A stretch of DNA of 64,000 bases from Aeromicrobium tamlense (GTDB taxonomy: Bacteria > Actinomycetota > Actinomycetes > Propionibacteriales > Nocardioidaceae): the NCBI RefSeq assembly GCF_013408555.1, contig NZ_JACBZN010000001.1, forward strand, positions 1,798,001 through 1,862,000. Reading direction: 5' to 3'. The notes under the pieces were generated by a model, which searched no databases, had not been told where the DNA came from, and saw nothing but the letters and a program-made list of their open reading frames with translations. Shown piece after piece: positions 53,661 through 63,458 of this stretch (positions are counted from its first letter, which is position 1; the number at the start of each line of letters is the position of its first letter). The position numbers were made by a program, and so were the translations under genes.

Positions 53661-54067
53661 GCACCGCGACCGAGCTGCGCCTGACGCAGCAGTGGCTGGC
53701 CCTCGAGCACGAGGCGATCTGGGTGCTCGCCCTCGTCGGGGCGCGGTTCCCCGCGCTCGAGGAGGCCGCGCAGGACGCCCTGCCGGCCCACGAGACCACG
53801 CGCGACCGGCTGGCCGACGCCGTCACGGACCTCGGCGGGACGCCCGTGGCGACCCAGCCCTCCTACGACGTCACCGATCCGCGCGACGCGAGCGCCGCTC
53901 GAGCGCTGGTGCGCGACGTGGAGGCCCGCATCGCCGCCGCCTGCGTGCGACTCGTCGGCCCCACGAGCGACCGGGCACGCGACCGCGCCGTCCGCGGCCT
54001 GCGCGCCGCCGCCCTCGCCCAGGTCCGCTGGGGCGCCGACCCCGAGCCCTTCCCCGGCCTCGACTGA
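53657..54067 (+). CDS. DUF4439 ferritin-like domain protein
   Basis: A 136-residue all-helical protein with the DUF4439 pattern: RLTQQWLALEHEAIWVLALV, PALEEAAQDALPAHETTRDR, and the C-terminal RGLRAAALAQVRWGADPEPF followed by PGLD. DUF4439 is a ferritin-like fold of unknown function in actinobacteria. GTG 53657 overlaps the preceding gene, so the pair is coupled. It converges with the lipoprotein gene at 54176. Confidence 0.85.
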   Translation: MSTATELRLTQQWLALEHEAIWVLALVGARFPALEEAAQDALPAHETTRDRLADAVTDLGGTPVATQPSYDVTDPRDASAARALVRDVEARIAAACVRLVGPTSDRARDRAVRGLRAAALAQVRWGADPEPFPGLD

Positions 54068-54093
54068 CTCTCTCGCCTCCGGCGAGCAAGATC

Positions 54094-54152
54094 TGTAGCG
54101 GCATCCACCGTTTTCCCGGCGTTCAGGCCGAAAAACTGTGGATACCGCTACA
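54094..54152. terminator. Long imperfect inverted repeat, bidirectional terminator candidate
   Basis: TGTAGCGGCATCCAC (54094-54108) pairs with GTGGATACCGCTACA (54138-54152), 14 of 15 matching, with further pairing of GTTTT...AAAAC towards the centre. It lies between converging genes, with a run of T on each strand inside (TTTT / AAAAA), so it may terminate both. The sequence is AT-richer than its surroundings and may be a dispersed palindromic element. Confidence 0.6.
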
Positions 54153-54175
54153 CATCTGGCGCCGCGGAGCGGTGG

Positions 54176-55297
54176 TCAGTCGGCCGGGCCGAGCTCGATC
54201 AGCGGGAAGGTCGTGGGCAGACGGCCGGACGCGGTCCCGAGGGCGTACTGGTGGTCCTCGAACCTGGCACTTGACGGCACGGGCGCGTCGGCGAGTCGCC
54301 TCAGCTCTCCCCGGCGCAGGTCGAGCAGGTGGGCCTGCTGCTCGCCGTTGCGCTCGACGGCGAAGGCGACCCAGCGATCCGTGGCGTTGAGCGCGCCGAG
54401 GCTCCCGTCGCCGGCGTCGATCCGATGGTCACCGAGGTCGGAGTCGATGCGGATCTCGTGCGCCTCCGGGTCGAGCACGGCCGACACGCCCTCGCTCGCC
54501 GCGAACGAGGTGCCCGCGAGGCCATCGCCGGGCATCCGTCCCTCGGCTCCGAGGGACGGATCCCAGCCGATCAGCCGGTCGCCGATCAACACGCGCACTT
54601 TGCCTCCGACGTCCGCGAACACGTCCGTCGCACCCTCGGCGACGCGCTGCGGCGGGGCACTCGCGTCGAGCGGCACCCGGTAGAGCGAGCTCATGCGCGG
54701 GATGCTCTCCGGGTCCTTCGCGTCCGACGCGATGAACCAGGCGTCGTCACCCACCACGACCGGACGCGAGAGCACGCTGACCGAACGCGTCGCGAGGAGC
54801 CGATCCGTGCCGTCGCCCAGGTCGAGCACGTGGAGGTCGCCGTGGTCACGGCTGGGCGACTCGACCCAGAGGAGCCGGTCCCCGTCGACCGTGACAGGAC
54901 CGAGCTGAAGCGCGCTGCCCGGGATGGCGTCGCGGTCGACGGGCCCCTGCCGCCGGGCGCGATCCGACAGGACCTCGGTCCCGCCCGTGCCCGGGTCGCG
55001 GGCGACCAGGGCGACGGCGTACGGGTCGTACCCGGAACCGCCGTCGGCCGAGTGGGCCTCCCGGACGTAGATCTCGTCGCCGCCAGCCGTCCAGCCCTGG
55101 AAGGTCGCGGCGCGTCCGTCCAGCTGCGCGGCGATCGAACCCGTGACGCGGTAGTCGTCCTCGGACAGCACGGGCACCACGTCGCCCACCACGATCACCG
55201 TCGGCCCGTCGGGCTCGGACGCGCCGGAGCAGCCGGCCAGCACCGCAGCGAGCAGGACGGACCCAGCGGCCATTGTCGAGATGATCGAGCCTCGCAT
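54176..55297 (-). CDS. Lipoprotein of unknown function, beta-propeller-like
   Basis: A 373-residue lipoprotein with signal and lipobox (SVLLAAVLAGC, Cys 23). The body is rich in short beta strands with repeated pairs such as VTVDGDRLLWVESPS, RPVVVGDDAWFIASD, RVLIGDRLIGWDPSL and DRWVAFAVERNGEQQAHLLD, suggesting a TolB-like beta-propeller. No specific family is recognised. ATG 55297 is supported by GGAGGAAGGG upstream; the longer frame is rejected. It is downstream of proS? no: it is on the same strand but 3' of proS, following a proS terminator. Confidence 0.72.
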   Translation of the reverse strand: MRGSIISTMAAGSVLLAAVLAGCSGASEPDGPTVIVVGDVVPVLSEDDYRVTGSIAAQLDGRAATFQGWTAGGDEIYVREAHSADGGSGYDPYAVALVARDPGTGGTEVLSDRARRQGPVDRDAIPGSALQLGPVTVDGDRLLWVESPSRDHGDLHVLDLGDGTDRLLATRSVSVLSRPVVVGDDAWFIASDAKDPESIPRMSSLYRVPLDASAPPQRVAEGATDVFADVGGKVRVLIGDRLIGWDPSLGAEGRMPGDGLAGTSFAASEGVSAVLDPEAHEIRIDSDLGDHRIDAGDGSLGALNATDRWVAFAVERNGEQQAHLLDLRRGELRRLADAPVPSSARFEDHQYALGTASGRLPTTFPLIELGPAD

Positions 55298-55371
55298 CGG
55301 TACCCTTCCTCCGGCGCGAAGGCCTCGCGCGTCGGAGGCGATCATGTCGGTCGGCACACGTGTTGTCGAGA

Positions 55372-55417
55372 CGCCTCACCGGCCGGCGCGTCGCCGGGAT
55401 GCGCCGGCGCGGAGGCG
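55372..55417 (-). terminator. Terminator after proS
   Basis: A GC-rich inverted repeat: CGCCTC...GCCGGCGC (55372-55389) with GCGCCGGC...GAGGCG (55401-55417), starting 5 bases past the proS stop. Inner arms of 8 bp match perfectly; no T-run. Confidence 0.6.
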
Positions 55418-55421
55418 CGAC

Positions 55422-57170
55422 TCAGGCGTGGTCGGCGAGCACCGTGACGAGCTCGCCGACGGGCACGTCGCGACGCTCGCCGGTGGCGCGGTCCTTCACC
55501 TCGACGACGCCGTCGGCCAGGCCCTTGCCCACGACGACGATCGTCGGGACGCCGATCAGCTCGGCGTCCTTGAACTTCACGCCGGGCGACATCTTCGGGC
55601 GGTCGTCGTAGAGGACGTCGAAGCCGGCCGTCTCGAGCTCGGCGACGAGGCCCTCGGCGGCCTCGAACAGGGCGGGATCCTTGCCGGCCACCACGAGGTG
55701 GACGTCGAAGGGCGCGACCTCCTTCGGCCACACGATGCCGGCGTCGTCGTACGAGCCCTCGACGACCGCCGCCACGGCGCGCGAGACGCCGACGCCGTAC
55801 GAGCCCATCGTGACCGTGACGAGCTTGCCGTTCTCGTCGAGCACCTGCAGGCCGAGCCGCTCGGCGTACTTGCGGCCGAGCTGGAAGATGTGGCCCATCT
55901 CCATGCCGCGCGCCAGCTCGAGCGGACCCGAGCCGTCGGGTGCGGGATCGCCGGCGCGCACCTCGGCGGCCTCGATCGTGCCGTCGGACGCGAAGTCACG
56001 GCCCGCGACGAGGTCGAACACGTGCCGGCCCTGCTCGTTGGCGCCGGTGATCCAGCTGGTGCCGTCGACGACGCGGGGGTCCGTCAGGTAACGGATGCCC
56101 GTGGTGCTCTCGGCGCCCAGCGCCGCGGGACCGATGTAGCCCTTCACGAGCCCCGGGTGCTGCGCGAACGCGGCCTCGTCGAACGGCTCGACCTCGGCGG
56201 GCGCCACCTGCGTCTCGAGGCGCTTCGCGTCGACCTCGCGGTCGCCGGGGAGGCCGATCGCGAGCGGCTCGGTGGAGCCGTCGGGGTGGCGCAGCATGAC
56301 GAGGACGTTCTTGAGCGTGTCGGCCGCGGTCCACGGGCGGTCCTGGCGCGGGTGCTTCTCGTTGGCGTGGGCGACCAGCGTCTCGATCGTCGGGGTGTCG
56401 GGCGTGTCCTCGACGTGCGCCGCGGGCAGGCCCTCGAACGCGATCGCGTCGGGCACGACCGTCGTGACGGCCTCCACGTTGGCCGCATAGCCACCGGGCG
56501 AGCGCACGAACGTGTCCTCACCGGTCTCGGAGACCACGAGGAACTCCTCGCTCGCCGAGCCGCCCATGGCGCCGGAGTCGGCCTGGACGATGACGTAGTC
56601 GAAGCCGAGGCGGTCGAAGATGCGGATGTAGGCGGCGCGGTGCGCCTGGTAGGCCGCCTCGAGGCCCTCGTCGCTCACGTCGAAGGAGTACGAGTCCTTC
56701 ATGATGAACTCGCGGCCGCGCAGGATGCCCGCGCGGGGACGCGCCTCGTCGCGGTACTTCGTCTGGACCTGGAAGAGGATCGCGGGCAGGTCCTTGTAGG
56801 ACGAGAACGTGTCCTTCACCAGCAGCGTGAACATCTCCTCGTGCGTGGGGCCGAGCAGCATGTCGTTGCCGCGACGGTCCTTGAGCCGGAAGAGGTTGTC
56901 GCCGTACTCGGTCCAGCGGTCGGTGGCCTCGTAGGGATCGCGCGGCAGCAGCGCCGGGAAGCGCACCTCCTGGCCACCGATGGAGGCCATCTCCTCACGG
57001 ACGATCGCCTCGACCTTCGCCAGCACCCGCAGGCCCAGCGGCAGCCACGAGTAGATGCCGGGCGCGACGCGACGCACGTAGCCGGCGCGGACGAGCAGCT
57101 TGTGGCTCGGGACCTCGGCATCGGCGGGATCGTCGCGCAGGGTACGGAGGAACAGCTGGCTCATGCGCAT
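55422..57170 (-). CDS. proS: Prolyl-tRNA synthetase
   Basis: A 582-residue class II synthetase of the bacterial type with an editing (INS) domain between motifs 2 and 3. Motif 1 lies around [20 protein letters not shown]; motif 2 is [20 protein letters not shown] with KDSYSFD; motif 3 is [20 protein letters not shown]. The anticodon-binding C-terminus is [20 protein letters not shown] and onwards. Standard length for the bacterial form. ATG 57170 begins [15 protein letters not shown]. Confidence 0.96.
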   Translation of the reverse strand: MRMSQLFLRTLRDDPADAEVPSHKLLVRAGYVRRVAPGIYSWLPLGLRVLAKVEAIVREEMASIGGQEVRFPALLPRDPYEATDRWTEYGDNLFRLKDRRGNDMLLGPTHEEMFTLLVKDTFSSYKDLPAILFQVQTKYRDEARPRAGILRGREFIMKDSYSFDVSDEGLEAAYQAHRAAYIRIFDRLGFDYVIVQADSGAMGGSASEEFLVVSETGEDTFVRSPGGYAANVEAVTTVVPDAIAFEGLPAAHVEDTPDTPTIETLVAHANEKHPRQDRPWTAADTLKNVLVMLRHPDGSTEPLAIGLPGDREVDAKRLETQVAPAEVEPFDEAAFAQHPGLVKGYIGPAALGAESTTGIRYLTDPRVVDGTSWITGANEQGRHVFDLVAGRDFASDGTIEAAEVRAGDPAPDGSGPLELARGMEMGHIFQLGRKYAERLGLQVLDENGKLVTVTMGSYGVGVSRAVAAVVEGSYDDAGIVWPKEVAPFDVHLVVAGKDPALFEAAEGLVAELETAGFDVLYDDRPKMSPGVKFKDAELIGVPTIVVVGKGLADGVVEVKDRATGERRDVPVGELVTVLADHA

Positions 57171-57220
57171 GGCACGAGGCTATCGGCTGGCGCGACGGGC
57201 GACGTGACCGCCCGACGGGC

Positions 57221-57592
57221 TCAGGAGGAGCGCGCGAGGTGGAGCGCGGCGCGGATCAGCGGCCACTGCAGCGGCAGGCGCGCCAGGACTCCGGCCTTGA
57301 ACGCCGGGGACGTCCGGCGGCTGCCGACGACGTCGACCGCCATCTGTACGTTCGCCGGGAACACCGCCGCCAGCAGGCCGGCTGACGCGATGGCGCCGAC
57401 GCGGCGCGTGGGCGGTGCGATCACCGCGGCCGCGCAGACCAGCTCGGCGACGCCCGATGCGAGGACGATCTCGCGGTGGCGCGGCAGGAAGCGCGGCACG
57501 ATCCGCTCGAAGACCTGCGGACGGACGAGGTGGATGACGCCGGAGACGGCGAACGGGACGGCGACGAGCGCCAGATCGGTGCGACGGGACAT
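57221..57592 (-). CDS. DoxX-like membrane protein
   Basis: A 123-residue membrane protein with four hydrophobic helices: LALVAVPFAVSGVIHLV, IVLASGVAELVCAAAVIAP, VGAIASAGLLAAVFPANVQM and LPLQWPLIRAALHL. The FAVSGVIHLVRPQVFERIVP and FPANVQMAVDVVGS patterns match the DoxX-like family of unknown or oxidative-stress-linked function. ATG 57592 follows the acetyltransferase stop by nine bases, so the two are co-transcribed and lie between ispG and proS. Confidence 0.8.
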   Translation of the reverse strand: MSRRTDLALVAVPFAVSGVIHLVRPQVFERIVPRFLPRHREIVLASGVAELVCAAAVIAPPTRRVGAIASAGLLAAVFPANVQMAVDVVGSRRTSPAFKAGVLARLPLQWPLIRAALHLARSS

Positions 57593-57600
57593 GGTGCCTC

Positions 57601-58467
57601 TCAGAGCAGGATCGAGGCGAACGTCTCGACCTGGCGGAAGCCGACACGCTCGTACGTGCGGCGGGCGGGGGTGTTGTGCTCGTTGACGTAGAGGGTGACC
57701 GCGGGCGCCACTGCGCGGCGCACCTGACGGATCACGGAGGCGAGGGCCGGGGCGGCCACGCCCGTGCCGCGCAGCTCGGGGTGCACCCACACGCCCTGCA
57801 GCTGGCAGCCGGTGTCGGTCGAGGCGCCGACCTCGGTCTTGAACAGCACCGTGTCGTCCTCGATGATCGCGTACGACCAGCCCATCGACACCAGCTGCGT
57901 GACGCGGGCGCGGTACCCGCTGGGCGAGCCCACCGACTCGGGATGGACCCCGACCTCCTCGGTGAACATCGCGACGCACGCCGGGTAGAGCGTGTCGACC
58001 TGGTCGATCCGGACCGGGCGCACGCGCGGGTCGAGCGGCACGTCGCTGTCGTGCTTGAGGACCATGAACGGCTGCGACGGGCGCGGTGAGCGCGCCGGGC
58101 CCCACTCGTCCTTCACGCGGTCCCACAGCGGCAGCACCGTGGCGGCGGTCCCGACGAGCGAGCTCGGCTTGTGGCCGTGGGTCAGCAGTCGCTCGCTGAA
58201 GGCCTCGATGGCAGCGGGCGTGGCCTGGGCCGGGACGACATTGGCGCCCACGTGCAGCAGCGAGACCGCCTGGCCGTCCTCGAAGTAGCCCCACAGCTCG
58301 GCGCCGAACCAGCGGCGGTCGAGGCGCGTGGAGTCCACGCGGTGGCGGACGAACATGTCGACGAGCGGCTCGCGGTCGAGCACCTCGTGGATGAGCTCGA
58401 GGTCGGCGCGACCGAGCGGCCTCACGTAGGAGGACGTCGCGGCAGGCGGGTCGCACACCTCGGTCAT
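57601..58467 (-). CDS. GNAT acetyltransferase with N-terminal DUF4081 domain
   Basis: A 288-residue protein. Residues 1-130 form the DUF4081 domain (VRPLGRADLELIHEVLDREP, GYFEDGQAVSLLHVGANVVP), the rest a GNAT domain with VWVHPELRGTGVAAPALASV and TLYVNEHNTPARRTYERVGF as acetyl-CoA motifs. The same architecture stands next to ispG in M. tuberculosis (Rv2867c, recalled). Substrate unknown. ATG 58467; downstream of ispG by about 40 bases on the same strand. Confidence 0.88.
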   Translation of the reverse strand: MTEVCDPPAATSSYVRPLGRADLELIHEVLDREPLVDMFVRHRVDSTRLDRRWFGAELWGYFEDGQAVSLLHVGANVVPAQATPAAIEAFSERLLTHGHKPSSLVGTAATVLPLWDRVKDEWGPARSPRPSQPFMVLKHDSDVPLDPRVRPVRIDQVDTLYPACVAMFTEEVGVHPESVGSPSGYRARVTQLVSMGWSYAIIEDDTVLFKTEVGASTDTGCQLQGVWVHPELRGTGVAAPALASVIRQVRRAVAPAVTLYVNEHNTPARRTYERVGFRQVETFASILL

Positions 58468-58508
58468 GTGACCCAGACTACCCGCGGGACTTCGGCTGCA
58501 ACTCGCTG

Positions 58509-59660
58509 TCAGGACACGGAGACCGAGGCAGAACCGCCCTCGACCGGCTCCATCGTCTCGGCGATGCGCATCGCCTCGTCGATGAGGGTCTCGACGATCT
58601 GGCTCTCGGGGACCGTCTTGATGACCTCGCCCTTGACGAAGATCTGACCCTTGCCGTTGCCCGACGCCACGCCGAGGTCGGCCTCGCGGGCCTCCCCCGG
58701 TCCGTTCACGACGCAGCCCATGACCGCGACGCGCAGCGGGACCTCGAGGCCGTCGAGGCCCGCGGTGACCTGCTCGGCGAGCGTGTAGACGTCGACCTGG
58801 GCGCGGCCGCAGGACGGGCACGAGACGATCTCGAGCTTGCGGGGGCGCAGGTTGAGCGACTGCAGGATCTGGATGCCGACCTTGACCTCCTCGACCGGCG
58901 GGGCCGAGAGGGAGACCCGGATCGTGTCGCCGATGCCCTTGCTGAGCAGCGCGCCGAACGCCGTGGCGCTCTTGATCGTGCCCTGGAAGGCGGGGCCGGC
59001 CTCGGTGACGCCCAGGTGCAGCGGCCAGTCGCCGCGCTCGGCGAGCATCTCGTACGCGCGCACCATGACGACGGGGTCGTTGTGCTTGACCGAGATCTTG
59101 AAGTCGTGGAAGTCGTGCTCCTCGAACAGCGAGGCCTCCCAGACGGCCGACTCGACGAGCGCCTCGGGCGTGGCCTTGCCGTACTTCTCGAGCAGGCGCT
59201 TGTCGAGCGAGCCCGCGTTGACGCCGATGCGCAGCGAGACGCCCGCGTCCTTGGCCGCCTTGGCGATCGCGCCGACCTGGTCGTCGAACTTGCGGATGTT
59301 GCCCGGGTTCACGCGCACCGCGGCGCAGCCGGCGTCGATCGCGGCGAAGACGTACTTCGGCTGGAAGTGGATGTCGGCGATGACCGGGATCTGCGACTTG
59401 CGCGCGATGTCGGGCAGCGCGTCGGCGTCGTCCTGGCTGGGGCACGCGACGCGCACGATGTCGCAGCCGGCGGCGGTGAGCTCGGCGATCTGCTGGAGCG
59501 TGGAGTTCACGTCGGAGGTCAGCGTGGTGGTCATGGACTGCACCGAGATCGGGGCGTCGCCGCCGACGTCGACGGTGCCGACCTTGATCTTGCGCGTGGG
59601 CCGGCGAGGGGCGAGCACCGGCGGCGGCGCCTCGGGCATCCCGAGGTCGACCCCGCTCAC
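58509..59660 (-). CDS. ispG: 4-hydroxy-3-methylbut-2-en-1-yl diphosphate synthase IspG
   Basis: A 383-residue [4Fe-4S] enzyme of the MEP isoprenoid pathway. The cluster ligands are Cys281 and Cys284 ([11 protein letters not shown]), Cys316 ([10 protein letters not shown]) and Glu323. TIM-barrel motifs: [41 protein letters not shown]. The GTG at 59660 overlaps the rseP stop (GTGA). dxr is in the same operon, so two MEP genes are co-expressed with the protease. Confidence 0.97.
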   Translation of the reverse strand: MSGVDLGMPEAPPPVLAPRRPTRKIKVGTVDVGGDAPISVQSMTTTLTSDVNSTLQQIAELTAAGCDIVRVACPSQDDADALPDIARKSQIPVIADIHFQPKYVFAAIDAGCAAVRVNPGNIRKFDDQVGAIAKAAKDAGVSLRIGVNAGSLDKRLLEKYGKATPEALVESAVWEASLFEEHDFHDFKISVKHNDPVVMVRAYEMLAERGDWPLHLGVTEAGPAFQGTIKSATAFGALLSKGIGDTIRVSLSAPPVEEVKVGIQILQSLNLRPRKLEIVSCPSCGRAQVDVYTLAEQVTAGLDGLEVPLRVAVMGCVVNGPGEAREADLGVASGNGKGQIFVKGEVIKTVPESQIVETLIDEAMRIAETMEPVEGGSASVSVS

Positions 59661-60958
59661 GAGAGCCTCACCGGATTGACGATGTCCGCGTAGATCAAGA
59701 CCACACCCATGACTATAAGGACGAGCCCAACCCCATAGGCGACCGGCAGCATCTTCGCGACGTCCACGAAACCGGGATCCGGCTTGCCCCGCAGGCGGGC
59801 GAACACGCGCCGCAGCTGCTCCCACAGCGCCCCCGCGATGTGCCCGCCGTCGAGCGGCAGCAGGGGGATGAGGTTGAACAGCCACAGGAAGAGGTTGAGG
59901 CTCGCCAGCAGCCCGATGATGCGCTGCGCGCGCTCGCCCCACGTGGGGTCGTCGTACGTGACGAGCTCGCCGGCCACGCGGCTGGCGCCGACGACGCTGA
60001 CGGGACCCTCGGCATCGCGCTCGGCACCGAGGGCAGCCTTCGCGACGTCGACCATGCGGGCGGGCAGGTGCACCAGGGCGTTCGCCGTGGCGCCGATCAT
60101 CTCCCCCATCTGGTCGATGACGAAGACGGGTCCCTGGCGCTCGTTGACGAAGGTGGGCGAGACGCCCAGGAAGCCGACGTTCTCGACCCGCTCCGGGTCG
60201 TCGACCGACGCGCGCGCCAGCACCGACGTGTTCACGGTGACCTCGCGCTCGGCGCCGTCGCGCTCGAAGCCGATCGTCGCCTCGCGGTCGCCGTTGCGGC
60301 GGATCAGCGTGGTGACCTCGGTCCAGTCGTCGAGCGGCTCGCCGTTGAACGTGGTGAGCACGTCGCCCGTCTCGAGGCCGGCCTGCCGCGCGGGGGTGAC
60401 CGGGTCGGCGTCGGTGCACGCGCGGCCGACCTCGGCGTCGGTGATGGCGCAGTCCGAGACCTGACCGACGGTGGTGGTCGGGGTGGGCACGCCGAACGCC
60501 ATGAACGAGATCGCGAACAGCACGGTGGCGATCAGCAGGTTCACGGTGGGGCCGCCGGCCATCACGATGACCTTCTGCCACCAGGGCTTGCGGTAGAACA
60601 GACGGTCCTCGTCGGCGGGATCGACGTCCTCGTACTCGGCCGCGCGGGCGTCGGTGGCCATCTGCGTGAACAGGCCCGTATTGGACGAGCGGACCACGAG
60701 GTGACCGTCGTGGTCGCGCTCCTCGCGCTCGGGCGGGAGCATGCCCACGAGCTTGACGAAGCCGCCGAGCGGGATGGCCTTGAGGCCGTACTCGGTCTCG
60801 CCGCGCTTGACCGACCACACGGTGCGGCCGAAGCCGACGAAGAACTGCGTGACCTTGACGCCGAACTTCTTCGCGGGCCACATGTGGCCGACCTCGTGCA
60901 GTGCGATCGAGACCGCGACGCCGATCAGGAAGACGATGACCCCGAGCGCGTACATCAT
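59657..60958 (-). CDS. rseP: Site-2 (RIP) zinc metalloprotease RseP/Rip1
   Basis: A 433-residue intramembrane protease that cleaves anti-sigma factors and other membrane proteins. The zinc motif is HEVGH (His21, Glu22, His25) in the first helix, the PDZ domain lies around [16 protein letters not shown], and the C-terminal metal site is [15 protein letters not shown] in the third helix. ATGA overlap with the dxr stop and GTGA overlap with ispG, the conserved dxr-rseP-ispG order of actinobacteria. Confidence 0.96.
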   Translation of the reverse strand: MMYALGVIVFLIGVAVSIALHEVGHMWPAKKFGVKVTQFFVGFGRTVWSVKRGETEYGLKAIPLGGFVKLVGMLPPEREERDHDGHLVVRSSNTGLFTQMATDARAAEYEDVDPADEDRLFYRKPWWQKVIVMAGGPTVNLLIATVLFAISFMAFGVPTPTTTVGQVSDCAITDAEVGRACTDADPVTPARQAGLETGDVLTTFNGEPLDDWTEVTTLIRRNGDREATIGFERDGAEREVTVNTSVLARASVDDPERVENVGFLGVSPTFVNERQGPVFVIDQMGEMIGATANALVHLPARMVDVAKAALGAERDAEGPVSVVGASRVAGELVTYDDPTWGERAQRIIGLLASLNLFLWLFNLIPLLPLDGGHIAGALWEQLRRVFARLRGKPDPGFVDVAKMLPVAYGVGLVLIVMGVVLIYADIVNPVRLS

Positions 60959-62175
60959 CGGCGGGCCGCCCCTGCTCGGACGGCGACAACCTGGCGAGCG
61001 CGCTCACGGGCGCGCGCGTCGGCCTCGAGGACGCGCTCGACGGAGAGGTCACCCGTGGCCGCTTCCGGGTCGGCGAGGTGGTCGTCCACGATCTCGGCCA
61101 CCGTGTCGACGATGCCGAGGAAGTCGAGGTCGCCGGCCATGAACGCGTCGACGCAGACCTCGTTCGCGGCGTTGAACACGGCGGGGGCGGTGCGTCCGAA
61201 GGCTCCGGCACGACGGGCGACGCGGATCGCGGGGAACGCCTCGTCGTCGAGCGGGAAGAACTCCCAGGCGGTGGGCGACGTCCAGTCGCAGGCGGGCACG
61301 GCGCCGGGGACGCGCCGCGGCCACGAGAGCCCGAGCGCGATCGGCAGGCGCATGTCGGGCGGCGAGGCCTGGGCCATCGTGGAGCCGTCGACGAACTCGA
61401 CCATCGAGTGCACGACCGAGGTCGGGTGCACGACGACGTCGATGCGGTCGTATTCGATCCCGAACAGCAGATGCGCCTCGATGACCTCGAGGCCCTTGTT
61501 CACCAGTGTGGCGGAGTTGATCGTGATGACGGGGCCCATGTCCCACGTGGGGTGCGCGGACGCCTGTTCAGGGGTGACGTCGAGCAGCTCGTCGCGCGAG
61601 CGACCGCGGAACGGTCCGCCGCTGGCGGTGAGCACGAGTCGGCGCACGTCCTCGGGGTCCTCGCCGCGCAGCGCCTGCGCGAGCGCGGAGTGCTCGGAGT
61701 CGACGGGCACGAGCTGGCCCGGCTTGGCGGCGTCGAGCACGAGCTCGCCGCCGATGATGAGCGACTCCTTGTTGGCCAGCGCGAGCGTGGCACCGGTCTC
61801 CAGCGCGGCCAGGGTGGGCATCAGGCCGACAGCGCCGGTCATACCGTTCAGAACGGTGTCGGCGGGCACCCGCGCGGCCTCGACGGCCGCATCGGGACCG
61901 GCCACGAGCCGCGGCAGCCGGTACTCCCCCGCCGACCAGCCCCGCCGCTGCGCCTCGGCGTACAGCGCGAGCTGCACGTCCTGCGCGGCGGTGGCATTGG
62001 CCACGGCGACCAGCTCCACGCCGAACTCCAGCGCCTGGGATGCCAGGGTCGCCGGATCGGCGCCTCCGGCGGCCAGCGCCACCACGTCGAACCGGTCCGG
62101 ATTGGCTCGCACGACGTCGAGCGCCTGCGTGCCGATCGACCCGGTCGAGCCCAGGACGACCACCCGCGAACTCAT
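60955..62175 (-). CDS. dxr: 1-deoxy-D-xylulose 5-phosphate reductoisomerase
   Basis: A 406-residue NADPH enzyme forming MEP, the first committed MEP-pathway step. The Rossmann motif is [15 protein letters not shown], the substrate loop [16 protein letters not shown], the metal-binding residues [14 protein letters not shown] and [20 protein letters not shown], and the catalytic loop [20 protein letters not shown]. The start ATG 62175 places the Rossmann motif at the usual position; ATG 62184 is possible. First gene of the dxr-rseP-ispG operon. Confidence 0.96.
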   Translation of the reverse strand: MSSRVVVLGSTGSIGTQALDVVRANPDRFDVVALAAGGADPATLASQALEFGVELVAVANATAAQDVQLALYAEAQRRGWSAGEYRLPRLVAGPDAAVEAARVPADTVLNGMTGAVGLMPTLAALETGATLALANKESLIIGGELVLDAAKPGQLVPVDSEHSALAQALRGEDPEDVRRLVLTASGGPFRGRSRDELLDVTPEQASAHPTWDMGPVITINSATLVNKGLEVIEAHLLFGIEYDRIDVVVHPTSVVHSMVEFVDGSTMAQASPPDMRLPIALGLSWPRRVPGAVPACDWTSPTAWEFFPLDDEAFPAIRVARRAGAFGRTAPAVFNAANEVCVDAFMAGDLDFLGIVDTVAEIVDDHLADPEAATGDLSVERVLEADARARERARQVVAVRAGAARR

Positions 62176-62228
62176 GGGGTCCATTGTGGCACCGGCCGGC
62201 GAACCCGGGGCCGAGCCCTGCGAGCCGG

Positions 62229-62687
62229 TCAGGTGAGGGTGCCGCCGTGCAGGAGCGTGGCGAGCACGTCGCCGTACGTGCGCTCCATGCGCTCGCCGTA
62301 GTCGCCGGCGTCATGCATCTCGGCGCGAGCGGGATCGACCCGTCCGGCGCGCAGCACGAGCTCGAGCTCGTACTTCTCGTCACCGGTGTGGATCGTGGCC
62401 GGGTCGCCCTCGATCCGGAAGCCGGCCTCACGGTCGGGCTCGGCGCCCAGACGCACGATCGCGAGCACGCTCACGACCCAGGTGTGGCGGTCGGGGACGG
62501 ACAGCGCCACGGGCGCGCCGGCGCGCAGGCCGAGGTCGCGCAGGCCGCCGGCGAGCGAGGCGCTCTCGTGGAGCAGCTGGGCGTAGGACAGCGAGCCGGA
62601 GGGCGTGACGAGCGCGAGCTCGTCGGCGCGGCCCTCGACCACGTGGCGGTCGAGGGCGCGGAAGGCGATGCTCTGCACGCGTGCCAT
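62229..62687 (-). CDS. AMP-binding-like N-terminal fragment protein
   Basis: A 152-residue protein whose first 85 residues look like the start of an AMP-dependent acyl-CoA synthetase ([40 protein letters not shown]). The ATP-binding P-loop, the A5/A8 motifs and the C-terminal domain are missing, and the C-terminal half ([36 protein letters not shown]) does not look like the enzyme. It is too short to activate acids. The ATG overlaps the enoyl-CoA hydratase stop (TGATG). It may be a small accessory subunit or a remnant that has stayed in frame. Confidence 0.65.
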   Translation of the reverse strand: MARVQSIAFRALDRHVVEGRADELALVTPSGSLSYAQLLHESASLAGGLRDLGLRAGAPVALSVPDRHTWVVSVLAIVRLGAEPDREAGFRIEGDPATIHTGDEKYELELVLRAGRVDPARAEMHDAGDYGERMERTYGDVLATLLHGGTLT

Positions 62688-63415
62688 CAGTTTCCCCTGA
62701 AGATCGGGTCGCGCTTCTCGGTGCGGGCGAGGGCCGCCTCCTTGACGTCCTGGCTGGCCCAGACGTCGCGGAAGCTCTGCTCGATGCGCTCGTCGTCGCG
62801 GCTCGAGCCGTTGAGGACGAGCTTGTTGTGCGCCAGCGTGAGCGGCGCGAGCCGGGCGATCTCGTGGGCCCAGGCGATCGCGTCGTCGAGGGTGCCGGCC
62901 CGGTCGGCCAGCCCGCACGCGAGGGCCTCGTCGCGGTCGATCGTGTCGGCGGCGAGCATGACCCGGCGGGCCCGGCCGCTGCCGGCGAGGTCGGCCAGGG
63001 TGCGGATCGTCCACGCGTCGACGGCCATGCCGTTGCGCGCCGTGGGGACCGCGAACCGGGCACGCTCGTCGACCACGCGCAGGTCGCACGCGATCGCGAG
63101 CTGGGTGCCGGCGCCGATCGCGGGGCCGTTGACGGCCGCGATCACCGGCACGGGGACCTGCGCGAGGTGGTGCAGCATCCGGTACAGGGCCTCGATGAAC
63201 TCGTCGCCGTAGACGCCGTCGAGGTCGGCACCGGCGCAGAACGCCGAGCCCTCCCCCGTCACGACGAGCACGCGGGCTCCCTGCTCGACGGCCTCGGTGG
63301 CGGCCTCGTGCAGCTCGCGGCACAGCGCGAGGTTGAGCGCGTTGCGCCGGTCGGGACGGCGGAGGGTGAGGACGACGACGTCGCCGTCGCGCGCGATGGT
63401 CAGCAGGTCGGGCAT
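62687..63415 (-). CDS. Enoyl-CoA hydratase/isomerase family protein
   Basis: A 242-residue crotonase-fold protein. The oxyanion hole residues are in VTGEGSAFCAGADLDGVYGD and AVNGPAIGAGTQLAIACDL; RPDRRNALNLALCREL is the N-terminal substrate helix. One of the two classical Glu residues is replaced in the AIGAGTQLAIA region, so the exact reaction (hydratase, isomerase or hydrolase) cannot be fixed. I use ATG 63415 (MPDLLTIARDG). It is coupled to the AMP-binding fragment downstream. Confidence 0.88.
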   Translation of the reverse strand: MPDLLTIARDGDVVVLTLRRPDRRNALNLALCRELHEAATEAVEQGARVLVVTGEGSAFCAGADLDGVYGDEFIEALYRMLHHLAQVPVPVIAAVNGPAIGAGTQLAIACDLRVVDERARFAVPTARNGMAVDAWTIRTLADLAGSGRARRVMLAADTIDRDEALACGLADRAGTLDDAIAWAHEIARLAPLTLAHNKLVLNGSSRDDERIEQSFRDVWASQDVKEAALARTEKRDPIFRGN

Positions 63416-63458
63416 GCGACCCAACCTAGCGAGCGACCATCGCGCGGACGGCTCCGCG

